Source: Flavobacterium sp. CBA20B-1
Lineage (GTDB): Bacteria > Bacteroidota > Bacteroidia > Flavobacteriales > Flavobacteriaceae
Length of the DNA stretch: 64,000 nt
NCBI RefSeq assembly: GCF_028473145.1
Contig: NZ_CP092370.1
Coordinates: 2,852,001-2,916,000 of the forward strand
Direction: 5' to 3'
Under the pieces are notes generated by a model. That model ran no database searches, was not told the origin of the DNA, and saw nothing but the letters and a program-made list of their open reading frames with translations. A program made the position numbers and the translations under genes. Shown here one piece after another: positions 9,157 to 21,072 of the stretch (its first letter is position 1; each line of letters opens with the position of its first letter).

Positions 9157-9555
9157 CTATAACACCAACCATTTAGGTTGAACCAATTCTTTAGCTAAAT
9201 GTGCCCAGCTATATTCTTGATAATTATTTTTGTTCATCCACACAAACTCCTGAATTTCGTTGGCAATTATTGGTTCAAAAAAGGGTACGTGCAACCAATA
9301 AACGCTGCCATGAACCAATGTATTGTGTTCGTTTACGGCTTTTGTTTGATGCGATCCTAAAAAAGTTAGTTGATGAGGTTGAATTTCCAAACCAATTTCT
9401 TCTTTAGCTTCACGAATGATGGTTTCAATATCTTGTTCACCATTTTGAATTTTGCCACCGGTTAATTGATAGAATTTTGATTTTTTCTTACAAACCAAAA
9501 GCAGTTCTTTATTTGGATTGATAATGGCAACCGATGCTATGTGTAAGGTTTTCAT
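9157..9555 (-). CDS. Nudix hydrolase
   Basis: A 132-residue single-domain Nudix protein. The Nudix box is complete (about residues 34-56): Gly, five residues, Glu, seven residues, then REAKEEIGL, which supplies the Glu residues that bind Mg2+. Such enzymes cleave nucleoside diphosphates linked to another moiety; the N-terminal segment (ASVAIINPNKELLLVCKK) resembles MutT/DNA-mismatch-cleaning types, but the substrate cannot be read. It stands between icd and the receptor operon on the same strand, after the icd terminator. Confidence 0.88.
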   Translation of the reverse strand: MKTLHIASVAIINPNKELLLVCKKKSKFYQLTGGKIQNGEQDIETIIREAKEEIGLEIQPHQLTFLGSHQTKAVNEHNTLVHGSVYWLHVPFFEPIIANEIQEFVWMNKNNYQEYSWAHLAKELVQPKWLVL

Positions 9556-9583
9556 GTTGATAATATTAATCTGATTTCATAAA

Positions 9584-9609
9584 AAAACCGTCGAATTTAC
9601 GACGGTTTT
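9584..9609 (-). terminator. Rho-independent terminator after icd
   Basis: A perfect 10-bp stem AAAACCGTCG / CGACGGTTTT with a 6-base loop, followed on the minus strand by a T-run. It sits 18 bases after the icd stop. Confidence 0.85.
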
Positions 9610-9627
9610 ATGTATGTTGTTATGAAA

Positions 9628-11862
<2,235 letters not shown>

Positions 11863-11884
11863 TTAAAGTCTGTTTTTTTGTTTA

Positions 11885-11892
11885 CAAATATA
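11885..11892 (-). promoter_or_regulatory. Promoter -7 box of icd
   Basis: Minus-strand TATATTTG, an exact TAnnTTTG match, 38 bases before the icd start. Confidence 0.6.
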
Positions 11893-12060
11893 CTAAATAC
11901 GGTTTTATTTTTAAGGAAGAATTTTAGAATGATTTAAGAATTAGCAATTTAATGATTTGTTGGTCTATTTTTTATGCTTTTGATTATATAGTTGTTTAAA
12001 ATTTGCAATTTGGTAATTGGGATTATAAATACTACATTTAGATGTATGAATACTTTTTTA

Positions 12061-12699
12061 ATGAAAAAAATAGTAGTGCTTTTATTGGTCACCTTTTTTT
12101 ATGGTTCGTTATCGGCTCAGTCGCATAAATTGTTGTTTAAAACTTCTCAGGGAAATTTTAAAGTGTTGCTTTATGATTTTACGCCAAAACATCAAGAGTT
12201 AATTATAAATGCAGTCAGAAATGGTGTTTACAAAGAATCTTTTTTCAATAGAATTATCGAAAATTTTGTTGTTCAAGGTGGTGAACATGACAATAGTATT
12301 GCCGAAAGAGAAGCGTATTTACCTAAAGACCAACACAAAAGGTTGCTTCCTGAATTTAATAATCGTGCGTTTCACAAATTGGGTGCAATTGGTGCAGGCA
12401 GGGACGAAAATATTGAAAAAGCATCTTTTTTAAACCAGATTTATTTTGTTGTTGGCAAAAATGTTTCTGAAGACGAATTGAATGCTTTAGAAATTAAAAA
12501 AGAAATGAAGTTCACACAATCACAGCGCGAAACCTATTTATCAATTGGCGGACAACCTCGATTAGATCACGATTATACGGTTTTTGGCGAAGTGTATGAA
12601 GGCTTAGAAGTTTTGTTGGCAATTAGCAAAATGCCAACCAATGAGAACGATTTTCCGCTTCAAGATATTTCGTTTGAGATTATAGAGATTTTTGAATAA
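12061..12699 (+). CDS. Exported cyclophilin-type peptidyl-prolyl isomerase
   Basis: A 212-residue protein. The start at 12061 was chosen because it gives a clean signal peptide (MKKIVVLLLVTFFYGSLSAQ); an open frame extends upstream to 11992 but adds a non-signal leader. The mature part has the cyclophilin pattern: TSQGNFKVLLYDFTP, then SFFNRIIENFVVQGG, a PAEF-like LPEFNNRAFHKLGAIG, and a DHDYTVFGEVYEGLEVL C-terminal segment. It should catalyse prolyl isomerisation in the periplasm and help fold exported proteins. It is transcribed alone, convergent with the next gene. Confidence 0.85.
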   Translation: MKKIVVLLLVTFFYGSLSAQSHKLLFKTSQGNFKVLLYDFTPKHQELIINAVRNGVYKESFFNRIIENFVVQGGEHDNSIAEREAYLPKDQHKRLLPEFNNRAFHKLGAIGAGRDENIEKASFLNQIYFVVGKNVSEDELNALEIKKEMKFTQSQRETYLSIGGQPRLDHDYTVFGEVYEGLEVLLAISKMPTNENDFPLQDISFEIIEIFE

Positions 12700-12706
12700 G
12701 TTACAA

Positions 12707-13873
12707 TTATTTATTAATCAACCGAAGCACTTGCTCTTCTTTATAGGTTAAGGGAACCACATTAAATTTTTCCCAATAGCGAGTCTTATAGTTCTTTCCA
12801 AGCGGAGTTAACTTTTCACGAGTATAAAAGGCATCAGCTGCTGGCAAATTGGGGTTTTGCTCGGTAGAATCAATCAAGATTTCCATAAAACCACCCACTT
12901 TTGTGAGTTGGTTTAATACTTCTGAAACTCCAAAAATACGGTAGGAAGTATATGCTAATGAATAATTTGAATTGAAAATTTTAAAAATAGTAGTTCGGTT
13001 ATAAAAACTGCGCTTAAAACGATGGTTGTTTTGCTGCATGAATTCGTTGTTACTCATAAATTTGTCAGCCAAGTTGGCCTTAATCTCTCTGATTAAATAA
13101 TCGTTTGAACCATAAATCATCGTTCCAGAAAGTGTGGCTTTCTTTGCATTTTCAATCGGACTAAAGTTTAAAACATACAGTTCAGTGCCGTCGCCTGCGG
13201 TTTTAGAGGTAAGGTATAAATTGTATTCTTTGTCTGAAATGATGTTTTTTATCAATTTAAAATCAAATTCATGCGAAATAATTTCTTTAAAATCGCCCCA
13301 GTAATAATGTACCCGAGATAAGGAATCAAACTTTTTGGCTTCTTCATTATTAAATTTCACACTTCTGCTTTCCTTCACCACCACATTGCTTTTATTGATC
13401 GATTGCAGGTAATAATCGGCTTCGGCATCTTCATATTGATACATGGTTCCGTTTATATACAACAATTCCCGATAAAAAGTATTCAATTTTAAGTTTTTAG
13501 AGAAACTTTGTTGGGATGTTTTTATGGCTTTTTCTATTTCAGATTTAATTGATGTTTTTAAGATGACAATTTCTTCTAATGATTCGGTGGAAGATTGCAT
13601 GTGCACTTGAAATGATTTTTTGTTTTTTGCCGAAATTTCTTGTGTGAAATAATCTAAATGTTTAATAATTAATTTAGAATCTTCTTTTGGCAGATGAAAC
13701 TGAAAGCGGCCTTCGCTGTTGGTCACCGTGCTTTTTCCTGAGATATTTCCAATAATCAGTGCATGCTGAATGGGTTGTTGGGTTTCATTGTCTTTAATAA
13801 TTCCTTGAACCAATTGCTGTGCCTGAACCGATAAGTTTAAGAAGAGTAGGAGTGTAAGTAAAATGTTTTTCAT
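12707..13873 (-). CDS. Exported protein with carboxypeptidase-regulatory-like domain
   Basis: A 388-residue protein with a signal peptide (ending SVQAQQ). Residues about 20-100 form a carboxypeptidase-regulatory-like beta domain: VQGIIKDNETQQPIQHALI and SEGRFQFHLP. The remainder (about 110-388) has no motif I can name; it lacks a TonB plug or barrel pattern and shows no membrane segment. Proteins of this layout are common in Flavobacteriaceae and unassigned. Its stop is 7 bases from the convergent cyclophilin stop. A GTACT/AGTAC inverted repeat lies just upstream. Confidence 0.7.
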   Translation of the reverse strand: MKNILLTLLLFLNLSVQAQQLVQGIIKDNETQQPIQHALIIGNISGKSTVTNSEGRFQFHLPKEDSKLIIKHLDYFTQEISAKNKKSFQVHMQSSTESLEEIVILKTSIKSEIEKAIKTSQQSFSKNLKLNTFYRELLYINGTMYQYEDAEADYYLQSINKSNVVVKESRSVKFNNEEAKKFDSLSRVHYYWGDFKEIISHEFDFKLIKNIISDKEYNLYLTSKTAGDGTELYVLNFSPIENAKKATLSGTMIYGSNDYLIREIKANLADKFMSNNEFMQQNNHRFKRSFYNRTTIFKIFNSNYSLAYTSYRIFGVSEVLNQLTKVGGFMEILIDSTEQNPNLPAADAFYTREKLTPLGKNYKTRYWEKFNVVPLTYKEEQVLRLINK

Positions 13874-13929
13874 AAAATGATTTTAATTGTTTTTGCGAAA
13901 AGTACTATTTTGTTACAGTACCACCAAAA

Positions 13930-13954
13930 AAAGAGCCACATTTAGTGACTCTTT
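13930..13954 (-). terminator. Terminator after glyA
   Basis: A 10-bp stem with one mismatch (AAAGAGTCAC / GTGGCTCTTT on the minus strand), 5-base loop, then seven T on the minus strand. It lies 24 bases after the glyA stop. Confidence 0.8.
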
Positions 13955-13977
13955 AACTTTTTTATTAGAATAATTTG

Positions 13978-15252
13978 TTAAAAAACAAACATAGCGCGTT
14001 CGCTCATCATTTCGTTTACTTCATCGGCAATTTGTTCAATAACTTCTTCGTTGGTATGATTCATAATTACACGGTCGATTAAATCTACAATTGTTTCCAT
14101 GTCACTTTCAACCAAACCTCGTGTTGTTATTGCTGCAGTTCCTACGCGAATTCCCGATGTTACAAACGGAGATTTATCATCAAAAGGAACCATATTTTTA
14201 TTAACGGTAATTTCGGCTTTAACCAAAGCATTTTCAGCTTCTTTGCCCGAAATGTTTTTGTTGCGTAAATCAATCAGCATCATGTGGTTATCGGTTCCAC
14301 CCGAAATAATTTTATAATCGCGTTTTACAAATGCGCTTGCCATTGCCTGAGCATTTTTCTGAACTTGCAAAGCATAATGCATAAATTCGTCTTGCAATGC
14401 TTCGCCAAAAGCCACCGCCTTTGCAGCAATGATGTGCATTAACGGACCGCCTTGATTACCTGGGAAAACGGCAGCATCTAACAAAGCAGACATCATGCGT
14501 GTTTCGCCTTTAGGCGTTTTTAAACCAAACGGATTTTCAAAATCTTTACCCATCATAATCATTCCGCCACGAGGTCCGCGCAAGGTTTTGTGCGTAGTTG
14601 TAGTAACGATATGACAGTGTGGAAGCGGATCAGACAATAAGCCTTTTGCGATTAAACCAGCAGGATGCGAAATATCTGCCAAAAGCAAAGCACCAACTGC
14701 ATCTGCAATTTCACGAAAGCGTTTAAAATCCATATCTCGCGAGTAAGCCGATGCGCCTGCAATAATTAATTGTGGTTTTTCGCGTTTAGCAATCTCTTCA
14801 ATTTTATCATAATTAATCAAGCCAGTAGCTTCATCAACACCATAAAAAATAGGGTTGTATAATTTACCCGAAAAGTTAACAGGTGAGCCGTGCGTTAAAT
14901 GTCCACCGTGCGATAAATCGAAACCTAAAATTTTGTCGCCCGGTTTTAAAACCGCTGCATAAACCGCTGTATTTGCTTGCGAACCCGAGTGTGGCTGTAC
15001 GTTTACATAAGCTGCATTAAACAAAGCTTTGGCTCTGTCAATGGCAATTTGTTCCACAATATCAACAACTTCACAGCCGCCGTAATATCTTTTTCCGGGA
15101 TATCCTTCTGCGTATTTATTGGTTAAAACCGATCCAGCAGCTTCCATTACTTGGTCGCTTACAAAATTTTCTGAGGCAATTAATTCCAAACCATTTATTT
15201 GGCGATCTTGCTCGTCTAATATCAAGTCAAATATTTGTTCGTCGCGTTGCAT
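13978..15252 (-). CDS. glyA: Serine hydroxymethyltransferase
   Basis: A 424-residue PLP enzyme of normal family length. It shows the N-terminal [18 protein letters not shown], the [15 protein letters not shown] segment, and the PLP-binding Lys in [15 protein letters not shown]. It interconverts serine and glycine with tetrahydrofolate, feeding one-carbon metabolism. It is a single-gene unit with a TAnnTTTG box at 15278-15285 and a terminator at 13930-13954, divergent from fahA. Confidence 0.98.
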   Translation of the reverse strand: MQRDEQIFDLILDEQDRQINGLELIASENFVSDQVMEAAGSVLTNKYAEGYPGKRYYGGCEVVDIVEQIAIDRAKALFNAAYVNVQPHSGSQANTAVYAAVLKPGDKILGFDLSHGGHLTHGSPVNFSGKLYNPIFYGVDEATGLINYDKIEEIAKREKPQLIIAGASAYSRDMDFKRFREIADAVGALLLADISHPAGLIAKGLLSDPLPHCHIVTTTTHKTLRGPRGGMIMMGKDFENPFGLKTPKGETRMMSALLDAAVFPGNQGGPLMHIIAAKAVAFGEALQDEFMHYALQVQKNAQAMASAFVKRDYKIISGGTDNHMMLIDLRNKNISGKEAENALVKAEITVNKNMVPFDDKSPFVTSGIRVGTAAITTRGLVESDMETIVDLIDRVIMNHTNEEVIEQIADEVNEMMSERAMFVF

Positions 15253-15277
15253 TTCTATTAATTCTTTAAAATGAAAC

Positions 15278-15285
15278 CAAATTTA
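15278..15285 (-). promoter_or_regulatory. Promoter -7 box of glyA
   Basis: Minus-strand TAAATTTG, an exact TAnnTTTG match, 26 bases before the glyA start. Confidence 0.6.
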
Positions 15286-15344
15286 TGAAAAATCATTGTT
15301 ATATTCGCATAAGTAAATAAATTCAAACAAAAATAATTAAACGT

Positions 15345-16634
15345 ATGAATATACCTGCTAACAATCCCAATCTAAAAACGTGGTTAAACGTTGCTGAAAA
15401 CAGTGATTTTCCTATACAAAATATACCTTTTGGCGTTTTTTCGGTTGAAGAAGATGAATTAGTAATTGGAACAAGAATTGGCGATTACGCTATAAGTATA
15501 ACTGCTTTAAACGATTTAGGTTTTTTTAAAGATATTGATTTTGATGATAGTGTGCTTTATGATGAAACTTTGAACGCCTTTATTAGCGAAGGACGACAAG
15601 TTTGGCGAGCTGTACGCAACAGAATCTCAGAAATTTTTGAAGCAAACAATCCAAAGTTACGAGATGATGCAAAAGCACGCGAATTGGTAATTTTTAATGT
15701 GAACGAAGTTACGGTAGAATTACCCGTTTTTATTGGTGATTATACCGATTTTTATTCAAGTCGTGAACACGCAACCAACGTAGGGATGATGTTTCGCGAT
15801 CCAGAAAATGCTTTATTGCCTAACTGGTTGCATTTACCTGTAGGTTATCATGGTAGAAGTTCAACAATTGTTCCGTCTGGAGTGCCGGTAAATCGTCCGT
15901 TAGGCCAATCAATGCCAAAAGGAGCAACGGAGCCTGTTTTTGGTCCATCGAAACGAGTTGATTTTGAATTAGAAACGGCTTTTATCACCGGTGATGCAAA
16001 TATTATGGGCGACAGAGTTTCTGTTGAAGACGCAGAAAACCACATGTTTGGAATGGTGTTGTTAAACGATTGGTCTGCACGCGATTTGCAAGCATGGGAA
16101 TATGTTCCATTGGGGCCATTCTTAGCGAAAAACTTTGGATCATCAATCTCGTGTTGGGTAGTAACAATGGATGCTTTAGAGCCTTTCCGTTGTGCAAGTC
16201 CGTCGCAAGAAGATCCAAAACCGTTACCTTATTTGCAGCAAAAAACAGATCATTCGTTTGATATTAATTTAGAAGTGATTATTCAACCAGAAGATAAAGA
16301 AGCAAAAATAGTTTGTATATCAAACTTTAAATATATGTACTGGACCATGGCGCAGCAACTGGCGCACCATACCGTAAATGGTTGTATGGTAACATCTGGC
16401 GATTTAATGGGATCGGGAACGATTTCAGGACCAACAAAAGACAGCTTTGGTTCTATGTTAGAATTAACTTGGGGCGGACAAAACCCAATTGAAATGCCCG
16501 ATGGTTCTACCCGTGCGTTTATTGAAGATTACGATACTGTAATCATGAAAGGTTATTGTGAGAAAGACGGTGTGCGTATTGGTTTTGGTGAAGTTTCTTC
16601 TCAATTATTACCTGCAGTTCCGTTTAAGGATTAA
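15345..16634 (+). CDS. fahA: Fumarylacetoacetase
   Basis: A 429-residue enzyme of the normal length for the family. It has the N-terminal FAH domain (IPFGVFS near residue 27) and the catalytic domain with HATNVGMMFRDPENAL, LPVGYHGRSSTIVPSG and the metal-binding ELETAFI. It hydrolyses fumarylacetoacetate to fumarate and acetoacetate, the last step of tyrosine/homogentisate breakdown. None of the other homogentisate genes is in the window. It is transcribed alone, divergent from glyA; a near-match box (TATATTCG) lies about 40 bases upstream. Confidence 0.96.
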   Translation: MNIPANNPNLKTWLNVAENSDFPIQNIPFGVFSVEEDELVIGTRIGDYAISITALNDLGFFKDIDFDDSVLYDETLNAFISEGRQVWRAVRNRISEIFEANNPKLRDDAKARELVIFNVNEVTVELPVFIGDYTDFYSSREHATNVGMMFRDPENALLPNWLHLPVGYHGRSSTIVPSGVPVNRPLGQSMPKGATEPVFGPSKRVDFELETAFITGDANIMGDRVSVEDAENHMFGMVLLNDWSARDLQAWEYVPLGPFLAKNFGSSISCWVVTMDALEPFRCASPSQEDPKPLPYLQQKTDHSFDINLEVIIQPEDKEAKIVCISNFKYMYWTMAQQLAHHTVNGCMVTSGDLMGSGTISGPTKDSFGSMLELTWGGQNPIEMPDGSTRAFIEDYDTVIMKGYCEKDGVRIGFGEVSSQLLPAVPFKD

Positions 16635-16661
16635 GAGTTTTATAGTTATATTTTTACTAAA

Positions 16662-16697
16662 AAAAACGTCTTCATAATTAAAATTGAAGGCGTTTTT
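16662..16697 (+). terminator. Terminator after fahA
   Basis: A 13-bp stem with one G-T pair (AAAAACGTCTTCA / TGAAGGCGTTTTT) and a T-run, 28 bases after the fahA stop. Confidence 0.8.
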
Positions 16698-16803
16698 ATA
16701 TTAAATTTCGATTAAGTGGTTTCTTAAAAGCATTTTTTTTTACGTTTAAAGCCTCTCTTAAAATCTAAAAAAACATAACCCAAAAACTATCCACCAAAAA
16801 ACG

Positions 16804-16811
16804 TATATTTG
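16804..16811 (+). promoter_or_regulatory. Promoter -7 box of the tgt operon
   Basis: TATATTTG, an exact TAnnTTTG match, 19 bases before the tgt start. Confidence 0.6.
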
Positions 16812-16830
16812 CAGCTTGTAAACAACAAGT

Positions 16831-17961
16831 ATGAAATTCGATTTACTGCACACAGATATCAACTCAAAAGCTAGGGCAGGAGTTATCACAACTGACCATG
16901 GCGTTATTGAAACCCCAATTTTTATGCCCGTTGGAACAGCAGCTACCGTTAAAGGCGTGCACCAACGCGAATTAAAAGAAGACATAAATCCAGATATTAT
17001 TTTAGGAAATACCTACCATTTGTATTTACGTCCGAAAACCGAGATTTTAGAAAAAGCCGGCGGATTGCACAAGTTTATGAATTGGGACCGCAATATTTTG
17101 ACCGACTCAGGTGGTTTTCAGGTTTATTCGTTGTCGGGCAGAAGAAAAATCAAAGAAGAGGGTGTGAAATTTAAATCGCATATCGATGGATCTTATCACT
17201 TTTTCTCTCCTGAAAATGTAATGGAAATTCAACGTACCATTGGTGCCGATATCATTATGGCGTTCGATGAATGTACACCTTACCCTTGCGATTACCGTTA
17301 TGCACAACGTTCTATGCACATGACGCACCGTTGGTTAGATCGCTGTATTAATCATTTAGAAAAAGTTCCAACAAAATATGGATACGATCAGGCGTTTTTT
17401 CCAATTGTGCAAGGATCAACCTTTAAAGATTTACGCGCACAATCAGCAGAATACATTGCAAATGCAGGTGCGGTTGGTAATGCCATTGGCGGACTTTCGG
17501 TTGGCGAACCTGCCGAAGAAATGTATGAAATGTGCGAAATCGTTACCGATATTCTTCCAAAAGACAAACCTCGTTATTTAATGGGGGTTGGTACGCCGAT
17601 TAACATCCTAGAAAATATTGCCTTGGGAATTGATATGTTCGATTGTGTAATGCCCACGCGAAATGCGCGAAACGGTATGCTGTTTACAAGCGAAGGTTTC
17701 ATCAATATTAAGAATAAAAAATGGGCCGATGATTACAGCCCAATCGATCCAATGGGGAACACTTGGGTTGATACCGATTATTCTAAAGCTTATTTACGCC
17801 ATTTATTTGTATCCGATGAATATTTAGGAAAACAAATTGCAACCATTCACAATCTTGGTTTTTACATGTGGTTGGTGCGCGAAGCCCGTCGCCAAATCAT
17901 TGCAGGAACATTTTATGCATGGAAAGAAAAAATGGTAAAACAAATGGCCACCCGTTTATAA
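16831..17961 (+). CDS. tgt: tRNA-guanine transglycosylase (queuosine synthesis), zinc cysteines missing
   Basis: A 376-residue TGT of standard length. It exchanges the wobble guanine of GUN-anticodon tRNAs for preQ1. Catalytic residues are present: Asp92 in TDSGGFQ, the nucleophile Asp271 in FDCVMPTR, and the GLSVGEP pocket around residue 221. The C-terminal zinc site is odd: where bacterial TGT has three cysteines (CxCxxC), this protein has PMGNTWVDT (308-316); the fourth ligand, His340, is kept in TIHNL. It leads an operon with the LptG-type permease 9 bases downstream. Confidence 0.95.
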   Translation: MKFDLLHTDINSKARAGVITTDHGVIETPIFMPVGTAATVKGVHQRELKEDINPDIILGNTYHLYLRPKTEILEKAGGLHKFMNWDRNILTDSGGFQVYSLSGRRKIKEEGVKFKSHIDGSYHFFSPENVMEIQRTIGADIIMAFDECTPYPCDYRYAQRSMHMTHRWLDRCINHLEKVPTKYGYDQAFFPIVQGSTFKDLRAQSAEYIANAGAVGNAIGGLSVGEPAEEMYEMCEIVTDILPKDKPRYLMGVGTPINILENIALGIDMFDCVMPTRNARNGMLFTSEGFINIKNKKWADDYSPIDPMGNTWVDTDYSKAYLRHLFVSDEYLGKQIATIHNLGFYMWLVREARRQIIAGTFYAWKEKMVKQMATRL

Positions 17962-17970
17962 TTAGGCAAA

Positions 17971-19044
17971 ATGAAAATCATTGACTGGTACATATTGAAA
18001 AGATATTTGGGAACATTCTTTGTAATGATCTTGCTTTTTATTCCTATTGGAATTGCGGTTGATGTAGCCGATCGAATCAATAAAATTCTAGAAAACAATA
18101 TTCCATTGGTTGATGTATTAGAGTATTATGGCAATTTCACCATTTATTTTGCCAACATGCTTTTTCCTATTTTTTTGTTTATATCAATCATTTGGTTCAC
18201 TTCCAAATTGGCATCAAACACCGAAATTGTAGCTATTTTAAGCTCTGGAATTTCATACATTCGTTTTTTGCGTCCTTACATTATTGGTGCAACATTCATC
18301 TCGATTTTTGCCTTATTAATGGGTTTTTTTATTGTTCCAAAGGCCAGTTTGGGATACAACGATTTTAGGTATAAATATCTGAAACGAAAAGAAATACGCG
18401 AAACCCAAAATGTTTTTAAGCAAATTAGTAAAGACGAGTTTATTTATGTGAGCAACTTTAGCTATACCAACAAAACCGGATATAATTTTACCTTAGAAAA
18501 ATTTAAAGGATATAATTTAGTTTCAAAAATAGAAGCCGGACGTATTGTTTATAACGACAGCACAAAAGATTACACCCTGTATAATTACCAAAAAAGAACA
18601 GTAGGAGCCCTTGATGATCAAATTGAAAAAGAGCGTGAAAAAAGAATGAAATTCCATTTTGAAGTTGATGAACTTACACCAGCTATTTATGCGGCAGAAA
18701 CCATGACACTTTCAGAATTAAATCAATTCATAGAAAAAGAAAAAATGCGTGGTTCTTCTAACATTAGCGCCTATATGGTGGTAAAATATAAAAAATACAG
18801 TGTTCCGGTTTCGGCATTTATATTAACTATTATTGCAGTGGCAGTTTCATCAATGAAGCGTCGCGGTGGAATGGGGGTAAACCTCGCCATGGGAATTGGA
18901 TTGGCATTTACCTATATTTTCTTTGATAAAATTTTTGGAACACTGGCTGAAGCATCAAGCATCAACCCTTTATTTGCTGTTTGGTTTCCAAACGTAATTT
19001 TCGGAATATTAGCTGTTTATCTCTTAAACAATGCAAAACGTTAA
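17971..19044 (+). CDS. LptF/LptG-family lipopolysaccharide export permease
   Basis: A 357-residue inner-membrane protein of the YjgP/YjgQ family. It has membrane helices near the N-terminus (about 12-35, 50-75, 100-120), a large periplasmic jellyroll domain in the middle (about 130-260), and three C-terminal helices (about 270-355). LptF and LptG form the membrane part of the LptB2FG ABC exporter that pulls lipopolysaccharide from the inner membrane. The partner permease and ATPase are not here. It lies 9 bases after tgt and overlaps the next gene by 14 bases. Confidence 0.9.
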   Translation: MKIIDWYILKRYLGTFFVMILLFIPIGIAVDVADRINKILENNIPLVDVLEYYGNFTIYFANMLFPIFLFISIIWFTSKLASNTEIVAILSSGISYIRFLRPYIIGATFISIFALLMGFFIVPKASLGYNDFRYKYLKRKEIRETQNVFKQISKDEFIYVSNFSYTNKTGYNFTLEKFKGYNLVSKIEAGRIVYNDSTKDYTLYNYQKRTVGALDDQIEKEREKRMKFHFEVDELTPAIYAAETMTLSELNQFIEKEKMRGSSNISAYMVVKYKKYSVPVSAFILTIIAVAVSSMKRRGGMGVNLAMGIGLAFTYIFFDKIFGTLAEASSINPLFAVWFPNVIFGILAVYLLNNAKR

Positions 19045-19915
19045 TTTAAAAAATCATCTGCATCTTCATCTAATTGTTTTTATTTGGGGATTCACCGCCT
19101 TATTGGGACAATTAATATCATTACAAGCGTTGCCGCTGGTTTTTACGCGTATCGCAATTGGTGTTGCCGTAATTTTGTTTTATTTGGTAATCAAACGAAA
19201 AAAATTATCCATTAGTCCAAAAGATATGTTGCGTTTTTTTCTCTTTGGTTTTGTAATAACCATTCATTGGCTCACCTTTTTTCATGCCATTAAAATAGCA
19301 AACATATCCATTACCTTAGCGTGTTTATCAACCGGCGCTTTTTTCACATCGATTCTAGAGCCAATTTTTTACAAACGCAAATTCATACTGTATGAAGTGC
19401 TGTTGGGTTGTTTGGTAGTTGCCGGTTTAATGTTGATTTTTAGATTTGAAACACAATACAAAATAGGAATTTTAGTTGCATTATTATCTGCATTTTTGTC
19501 GGCTTCGTTTTCAATTATCAACGGAAAACTTGCACATTCGTATGACAGTGTGGTGATTAGTTTTTATGAACTTTTGGGAGGATTATTTATTTTGGGATGT
19601 TTTTTAATCTACCAAAATGGTTTCACAGCTGTTAATTTTAACTTTCAAACCAATGATTATATTTGGTTAGGAATTTTAGGTTCTATTTGCACTGCCTATC
19701 CTTTTATCGCTACAATAGATATTATGAAATATTTGTCGCCTTACACGGTGATGCTAACCATTAATTTAGAACCCGTTTACGGAATTGTTCTAGCCGTATT
19801 GTTTTTTAAAGACCAAGAAAAAATGACCGCCGCTTTCTATGTAGGTGCTGTGATTATATTGTTTACTGTGTTGATGAACGCATATTTTAAAAATCGCAAA
19901 AAAGCCATCGCTTAA
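19031..19915 (+). CDS. EamA/DMT-family transporter
   Basis: A 294-residue protein with about ten hydrophobic segments in two similar halves, the EamA (DMT) fold. Typical features are [16 protein letters not shown] in helix 1 and an end-of-repeat LEPIFYKRK / [16 protein letters not shown] motif. Members export amino acids, nucleotides or other small metabolites; the substrate is not readable. The start overlaps the LptG-type gene by 14 bases, so it is translated from the same transcript. Confidence 0.88.
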   Translation: MQNVNLKNHLHLHLIVFIWGFTALLGQLISLQALPLVFTRIAIGVAVILFYLVIKRKKLSISPKDMLRFFLFGFVITIHWLTFFHAIKIANISITLACLSTGAFFTSILEPIFYKRKFILYEVLLGCLVVAGLMLIFRFETQYKIGILVALLSAFLSASFSIINGKLAHSYDSVVISFYELLGGLFILGCFLIYQNGFTAVNFNFQTNDYIWLGILGSICTAYPFIATIDIMKYLSPYTVMLTINLEPVYGIVLAVLFFKDQEKMTAAFYVGAVIILFTVLMNAYFKNRKKAIA

Positions 19916-19928
19916 TTAATAAAAACGC

Positions 19929-19936
19929 TATATTTG
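19929..19936 (+). promoter_or_regulatory. Promoter -7 box of accA
   Basis: TATATTTG, an exact TAnnTTTG match, 32 bases before the accA start. Confidence 0.6.
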
Positions 19937-19968
19937 TAGCTACAAAAACAGACAAAATAACAAGGTTT

Positions 19969-20922
19969 ATGGAGTATTTAGATTTCGAGTTACCTATAAA
20001 AGAGTTAAACGACCAGTTAGATAAATGCCAGATTATTGGGCAAGAGTCCGATGTGGATGTTACTGAAACTTGTAAAAATATCGAAAAAAAATTAGAAGAA
20101 ACCAAAAAAGAAATATATGGCAACCTAAATGCGTGGCAACGTGTACAATTATCGCGCCATCCCAATCGCCCCTATACACTCGATTATATCAAAGCCATTT
20201 GTGGAGACACGTTTTTAGAGTTGTTTGGCGACAGAGGCGTGAAAGACGACAAAGCCATGATTGGTGGTTTGGGTAAAATTGGTGATCAATCATTTATGTT
20301 TATCGGTCAGCAAAAAGGAACCAACACCAAAACCCGTCAATACCGCAACTTTGGTATGGCAAATCCAGAAGGTTACCGCAAAGCCTTGCGTTTAATGCGT
20401 ATGGCAGAAAAATTCAATATTCCAATTGTAACTTTTGTTGATACTCCTGGAGCTTACCCTGGTTTGGAAGCAGAAGAACGCGGACAAGGAGAAGCCATTG
20501 CACGCAATATTTTTGAAATGTTTCGTATAAAAGTGCCTATCATCGTAATTATTGTGGGCGAAGGAGCATCAGGCGGAGCGTTGGGAATTGGAGTGGGCGA
20601 CAAAGTTTTTATGCTAGAAAACACTTGGTACTCTGTGATTTCTCCTGAATCATGTTCTTCCATACTATTCCGCAGTTGGGAATACAAAGAAATAGCTGCC
20701 GATGCTTTAAAGCTAACATCGGTTGATATGAAAAAGAACAAATTGATAGACGATGTGATACCTGAACCATTAGGTGGCGCACATTACGACCGAGAAGCTA
20801 CTTTTGAAACGGTGAAGAAAACCATTGTTAAAACCTATGCAGAATTAGCAAAGAAAAACATTGATAAACTTATTAACGAACGTATAGACAAATATTCAAA
20901 CATGGGAGAATTCTCTGAATAG
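19969..20922 (+). CDS. accA: Acetyl-CoA carboxylase carboxyltransferase subunit alpha
   Basis: A 317-residue protein of the usual AccA length. It has the helical N-terminus ([13 protein letters not shown]), the [20 protein letters not shown] signature, [19 protein letters not shown] and the [15 protein letters not shown] oxyanion-hole region. With AccD it moves the carboxyl group from biotin to acetyl-CoA, making malonyl-CoA for fatty-acid synthesis. accD is not in the window, as in many bacteria where the two are unlinked. A terminator follows. Confidence 0.98.
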   Translation: MEYLDFELPIKELNDQLDKCQIIGQESDVDVTETCKNIEKKLEETKKEIYGNLNAWQRVQLSRHPNRPYTLDYIKAICGDTFLELFGDRGVKDDKAMIGGLGKIGDQSFMFIGQQKGTNTKTRQYRNFGMANPEGYRKALRLMRMAEKFNIPIVTFVDTPGAYPGLEAEERGQGEAIARNIFEMFRIKVPIIVIIVGEGASGGALGIGVGDKVFMLENTWYSVISPESCSSILFRSWEYKEIAADALKLTSVDMKKNKLIDDVIPEPLGGAHYDREATFETVKKTIVKTYAELAKKNIDKLINERIDKYSNMGEFSE

Positions 20923-20942
20923 GTTGTAATTATGTACTATAT

Positions 20943-20974
20943 AAAAAAGCTGAGCAATAAAGTTCAGCTTTTTT
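20943..20974 (+). terminator. Terminator after accA
   Basis: An 11-bp perfect stem AAAAAAGCTGA / TCAGCTTTTTT followed by T, 20 bases after the accA stop. Confidence 0.85.
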
Positions 20975-21072
20975 TGGCTAATAACTTATCAACAATTATT
21001 ATTAAAAAACTTTAACCAAATAGTTAATAAATTTATTTAGTAAAATAGGTTTAAAAAAACTAAATTCGCTGA

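Noticed and set aside
17378..17581. 67-codon open frame inside tgt
   Set aside because: It is a shadow of tgt in another frame; tgt is complete and well supported.
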